64,000 nt of DNA, taken from contig NSJX01000007.1 of NCBI GenBank assembly GCA_002286715.1, positions 413,234-477,233 on the forward strand. The letters run 5' to 3'. A program made the position numbers and the translations under genes. This DNA is from Dentipellis sp. KUC8613. Lineage: Eukaryota; Basidiomycota; Agaricomycetes; Russulales; Hericiaceae. Position 1 is the stretch's first letter. Every line of letters begins with the position of its first letter. The notes under the pieces are model-generated. The model saw nothing but the letters and a program-made list of their open reading frames with translations, had not been told where the DNA came from and ran no database searches. Shown here piece after piece: positions 54,014-64,000 of the stretch.

Positions 54014-55485
54014 GTTGGTTGTTTTGTTCTCGGCTTTTTCGCTTTTCATTTTCGTTCCTCGTTTTTTTTATCTATATCCATCTCGCGTCCCGTCCGTGAT
54101 TTCTCTGTATGATATCCTTCCTTGATCTATGTTATCCACTTCTGGCTTCTTGATGCAGCGCATTCCGTCTCTCTTCTCTTCATGTTACCCCCCATCTCTC
54201 CCGTGTTCCGCGCTTCGTTCTCCTTGTTCCCGCTTTTCGCTGTCACAGTCCGCCCGGCTCCGGCGATGTCCATTTGGATCATATGTACTCTACTTGACCC
54301 GCACCACCACCCCCACTACATCTATGATGCTTATTAGATATCAACGCCCTATATTCTCGCCTACCATTCACATTGACACCGCCCCGCGTTTTGCAAAGTA
54401 CATACTCGTAACTCAGTACAGTACGTATACTGCTGTGGCTTTCGTGTATATTAATCTAGTTGTTGAAATTGCGGATTTCGCTATTCAGATTGCCGGTGAG
54501 GATTTGACGATGGGAAAAGGAAAAGGAAAATGTCGCATACTAGTACGGCGGCCTGCTCGAGTAATTACTGCCTCTTATATGTTGCGGACTTCAATGTATC
54601 GGGCAGGAGGCCTTGTGCCGTTCGCTGGCTAGATCCTCAGGACATGTTCTAAAGAACATGTCGACATCAAGAAGACCAGGATTGGCGGTTCGGAGCCTGC
54701 AGGAAATTACTTCCGTTGGATGAACGGAAGAACTTTCATTTAATTTGCAGCGGGCGCGATCGACGGGCTGACCATGACTCAATGTTGCCCGCCTCGATTT
54801 CATCGACCGCCATGCCGCGCTACAGGCCGACCATTCCAAGTTCCTCGCCAGTGGGTGGGTGAGAAAGTAGGGCCAATCCGGGGCAGCGCGCTCGTCATGG
54901 GTCTTACGTCCCCCACGTTCCCGTCCGAGGGCGGTGACTAACGCTCGCGACATCGCGGATCTGGCGGTCGTTGCAAGTCGCTGGAAATGGTGTCTTTTTC
55001 TCGACGCTCCTGAGCACCTGCAGGTACCACCGCAGCCCAGGCGCCCTTCCGCGCGCGCTAGCGCGCCGTTGTGTCATGCCGGGCGTGAGCTGAGGACGGG
55101 GCTATCGCGCGAGGGGCGTCTGGGCTCCGCCAATTCATCCAGCAGCCAGTCAGCGCGCGCGCGATACTGACAAACGGGCCCGCCAGCCAATCAGGCGTCC
55201 GTGTGCGTCTCAGCATTTCAGTCGCGTACCGGACCGTGTGTGCTGCTGCTGTTTTTATGGCTGCCTGGACGGTAAGTGCACAAGGACTAGCGCCCGGGGC
55301 GTTCGTGGACTGGCGGGGTTGATGGGGACGTTTGACTAATTCTTTGAAAGGACGGGAGGGGGCGGGCGATGGTAGGATCGCACATTGCGCATATATACTA
55401 GGCCCTCCGGCGGTGGTTGGGCTCTGCATTCCAACACATACCATACCCGCCTCCCTTGCGTCGAGCCTCCTAGTGTGTCCACGCG
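54014..55485. other. Long intergenic region with two hairpins
   Basis: 1.47 kb. 54014-54480 is T-rich 3' UTR-like sequence. Two perfect short inverted repeats follow: 54641-54662 (9-bp arms, 4-nt loop) and 54710-54730 (8-bp arms, 5-nt loop). The rest is GC-rich promoter sequence for the MFS gene, with TATATA at 55392-55397. No gene model found. Confidence 0.5.
55392..55397 (+). promoter_or_regulatory. TATA box of the MFS gene
   Basis: TATATA 94 bp upstream of the ATG at 55486, in otherwise GC-rich DNA. Plausible core promoter element. Confidence 0.4.
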
Positions 55486-57495
55486 ATGTCGCTCCTCGGG
55501 ACCCCTTCTGACGGCACACCAGACGTCGAGAAAAAGAAGGACTCAGAGGTCCTGCCGGCATCCCCGGACTTGTATGAAGTCACGCTCTCCGAGGCAGAGG
55601 ACCCGCAAAATATCTCTCTGGGCAGGAAGTGGCTAGCCACGCTTATACTCAGCCTATCGTGTGTCTGCGTAACGTGCAACGCATCCATAGTAAGCATCTC
55701 TCCGACTTCTCTATATTTCCATACGTATTGACAATGGTGTGGTACGTTTGTAGTCTGCTTCTGCCTCAGTTGGTGTAGCGAACGCATTCGGCGTGAGCCA
55801 AGAAGTGACCGTGCTCGCCCTCAGCCTCTTCATCCTCGGTCTCGGCCTGGGCTCGCTGATTTTCCAGCCTCTGGGCGAGATATATGGGAAGAACATCATC
55901 TACCGGCTCTCCTTCATCTTCTTGTTCGCCTTTACATGGGCCGTTGCGTTTGCGCCAGATATTGGTACGCGCCTACCTCCTCCTCGACGCACACAGAGCC
56001 GATTCTGACGTAGTGGCACGCGTCTAGCGGTGTACATCATCTTCCGGTTTATCTGCGGCTTCTGCGGTTCTGCATTCCTTTGCATTGCCGGCGGCACGAT
56101 CAGCGACATGTTCTCGAATGCGGAAGTAGCAACGTGAGTAGCCCCATGGTTGATTGAGGCGCATATATGCTCATAATCATGCAGCCCCATGGCAATATTC
56201 ACTATTTCGCCAGTTATAGGCCCCATTGTCGGCCCGGTAATTGGAGGGTCAGTAAAGCGGCCTGTGTTCTCCGGTCGGCATGTGGAAACTAATCTCATCC
56301 ATGCAGATTTATCAACCAAAACACCTCATGGAGGTGGACTTTCAGAGTCATGCTCATCTGGATATTCTTTCAGACGATCCTTATCATCATTGTAAGTAAC
56401 ACTGACTTGCCCCTTCCTGGTTCCCCCTCTCACCTTTCCTGCGCAGTGTGTACCAGAGACGACCATCCAGGTGCTCCTGAGCAGGAAGGTGGCAAAGCTG
56501 CGCAAGACCACAGGAGATAACAAATATTGGGCATCTGTGGACCGAGTCCCCGGAGGCAGCGTCCGCTCTGCATTGCTCGCAAATTTATACAAGCCGTTCG
56601 GTACGGCTCCCTATGCTATATCTGCTGCTACCCGGCGCCAACAGCTTACCTGGTACCCCACAGAAATCCTCATCTTCGACCTCATGTCATTCTTGCTAGC
56701 ACTATGGTATGCCCTCCGCTCCCTCCACCTTCGCCTACATCTTACCCGATATCCACAGGAACGCCCTCATCCTCGGCATCCTCTACCTCGCCTTCCAGTC
56801 CTTCCCCATCGTCTTCGCGAAGCAGCACCACTTCAACGCCCAAATGACCGGCCTCTCCTTCCTCGGCCTCCTCGTCGGCGTGCTCCTCGCGCTCTCGACC
56901 CAGCCGCTCTGGAACGCATACATGCGTAGACAAGCCACAGCACACCACGGCGTTCCACCTCCCGAGGCCAATCTCGTCATGGGCCAGGCCGGCGGCGTGC
57001 TGGTCCCCCTCGGTGCGTCCCTCCCCCCTTCCCACCTCACCCAGATCAGCAGACTAACCCTCGCATTCTCCAGGCTTGTTCTGGTTCGCCTTCACGACGT
57101 ACTCCTCCGTGCACTGGATCGTGCCGATGCTCGCCTGCGTCCCGCTCGGCGCGGGGATGTACGGCGTGTTCGTGTCGACGTTCACGTACCTCGCCGTCGC
57201 GTACCGGCCCGTCGCGGCGCTCGCGCTCACGAGCAACAACGCGTTCCGCTCCTCGTTCGCCGCCGGCTTCCCGCTCTTCGCCGCCGCGATGTACGCGCGC
57301 CTCGGCACCGCCGGCGCGACCGCGCTGCTGGCGGGGCTGACGACCGTGATGGCGCCTTTGCCGTGAGTGCTTGAGTGCTTGGGCTCTTCTCTTTTGGGTT
57401 GTGCGGTGGCTGATGCTGATGACGCTGGTTTCTTTAGGTTTATCTTTTACTTTATTGGAGCACGTCTCCGTGCGAGGTCACGCTTTGCAGCGTAG
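55486..57495 (+). CDS. MFS multidrug/polyamine-type transporter (DHA1-like)
   Basis: Twelve-helix plasma-membrane proton antiporter. Ten exons: 55486..55689, 55754..55964, 56028..56133, 56185..56247, 56307..56391, 56447..56600, 56664..56706, 56759..57012, 57074..57362, 57438..57495; 488 aa. The N-terminal cytoplasmic tail is followed by WLATLILSLSCVCVT (TM1). Motif A-like GLGSLIFQPLGEIYGKN, RFICGFCGSAF, motif C-like SPVIGPIVGPVIGGFI and NTSWRWTFRVMLIW mark the drug:H+ antiporter-1 group. The cytoplasmic loop contains VPETTIQVLLSRK. The C-terminus is short (GARLRARSRFAA). Substrate unknown. Confidence 0.92.
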
Positions 57496-57853
57496 ATCGC
57501 CCTCCATCGCCTTCTTCCTAGTTCACGTACTTTATCCACAGGGTTCAATGGGGTCATATACTAAACAGTGCTCTAATATCGGGACTAAAACATCTGTACA
57601 TTAGTACCTTACTAGCAAAGACCAGAGTCGTAATCACGCATTACCTGTACTTTTATACTTTGACATCCACAGCACTCGTCTACAGCGCATATCGAGTCCG
57701 GAGTAATGAATCATGCAGATAACATTGTCAGAAATCAGGGAACTAATACAACTATAAAGCACTGTACGAATACATAAGAAAGCATTTTAGAACGAGGCGT
57801 GAGGCGTGAGGCGTGATGCACGATGCACGATGATGCGAAAACCCAAGATACGA
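57496..57853. repeat. Convergent 3' region with short tandem repeats
   Basis: 358 bp between the MFS and PRP8 stops. Three copies of GAGGCGT (57794-57814) run directly into two copies of GATGCAC (57815-57828), in the 3' UTR of PRP8. AT-rich otherwise, with likely polyadenylation sequence for both genes. Confidence 0.6.

Positions 57854-64000
<6,147 letters not shown>

Overview
The window is nuclear DNA of a filamentous basidiomycete, most likely an Agaricomycete. Genes are packed on both strands and almost all are broken by introns of about 47-95 nt (GT-AG, CTAAC/CTRAY-like branch points). Codons strongly prefer G or C at the third position. One gene is a DUF6534-type membrane protein, a family I know only from Agaricomycetes. 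There are no operons, prophages, CRISPR arrays, rRNA or recognisable tRNA genes, and I see no intact transposon. All gene models below were built by hand from splice sites, frame continuity and recalled family motifs. No homology search was run.

Layout. 1-1001: 3' end of a fungal transcription-factor gene (+). 1.6-6.0 kb: three minus-strand genes, SAS10/UTP3, a TIGR04076-like protein and FCF2; the first and third act in pre-18S rRNA processing. FCF2 shares a bidirectional promoter with COQ5 (6.2-7.2 kb), followed by a cullin-1 gene (7.5-10.3 kb), a small unknown gene, a 23-exon DUF6534 gene (11.1-13.4 kb) and an intronless RTT109 (14.0-15.6 kb). 15.6-19.3 kb looks empty but holds at least two minus-strand exon-like segments that I could not join into a gene. 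19.4-21.7 kb is a disordered protein of unknown function.

22.7-27.1 kb holds tandem GH13 alpha-amylases with signal peptides and hydrophobic, GPI-like tails. Then come a YqjM-class old yellow enzyme, a Ure2p-like glutathione transferase, mitochondrial ribosomal protein mL58 and a malic enzyme (to 35.3 kb). At 35.6-37.5 kb (minus) one continuous reading frame joins a SET domain to the tRNA adenosine deaminase subunit TAD3. It is divergent from ALG7 (37.6-39.4 kb). Isocitrate lyase and actin-capping protein alpha follow.

43.8-48.3 kb carries two minus-strand genes, a SAP-domain protein and a PHD-finger protein with a polyproline tract. The PHD gene is divergent from a SIKE-like coiled-coil gene. 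50.5-54.0 kb is a large PH-domain protein, 55.5-57.5 kb an MFS transporter, and 57.9-64.0 kb the 3' two thirds of PRP8, with 24 exons in the window.

Functional threads: RNA processing (SAS10, FCF2, TAD3, PRP8), carbon metabolism (amylases, malic enzyme, isocitrate lyase), chromatin (RTT109, PHD, SET) and housekeeping. The most noteworthy items are the SET-TAD3 fusion, the micro-exon-rich DUF6534 gene, a probable GC-AG intron in FCF2, the unresolved coding segments at 17-19 kb, and several perfect palindromes in intergenic or unassigned DNA.
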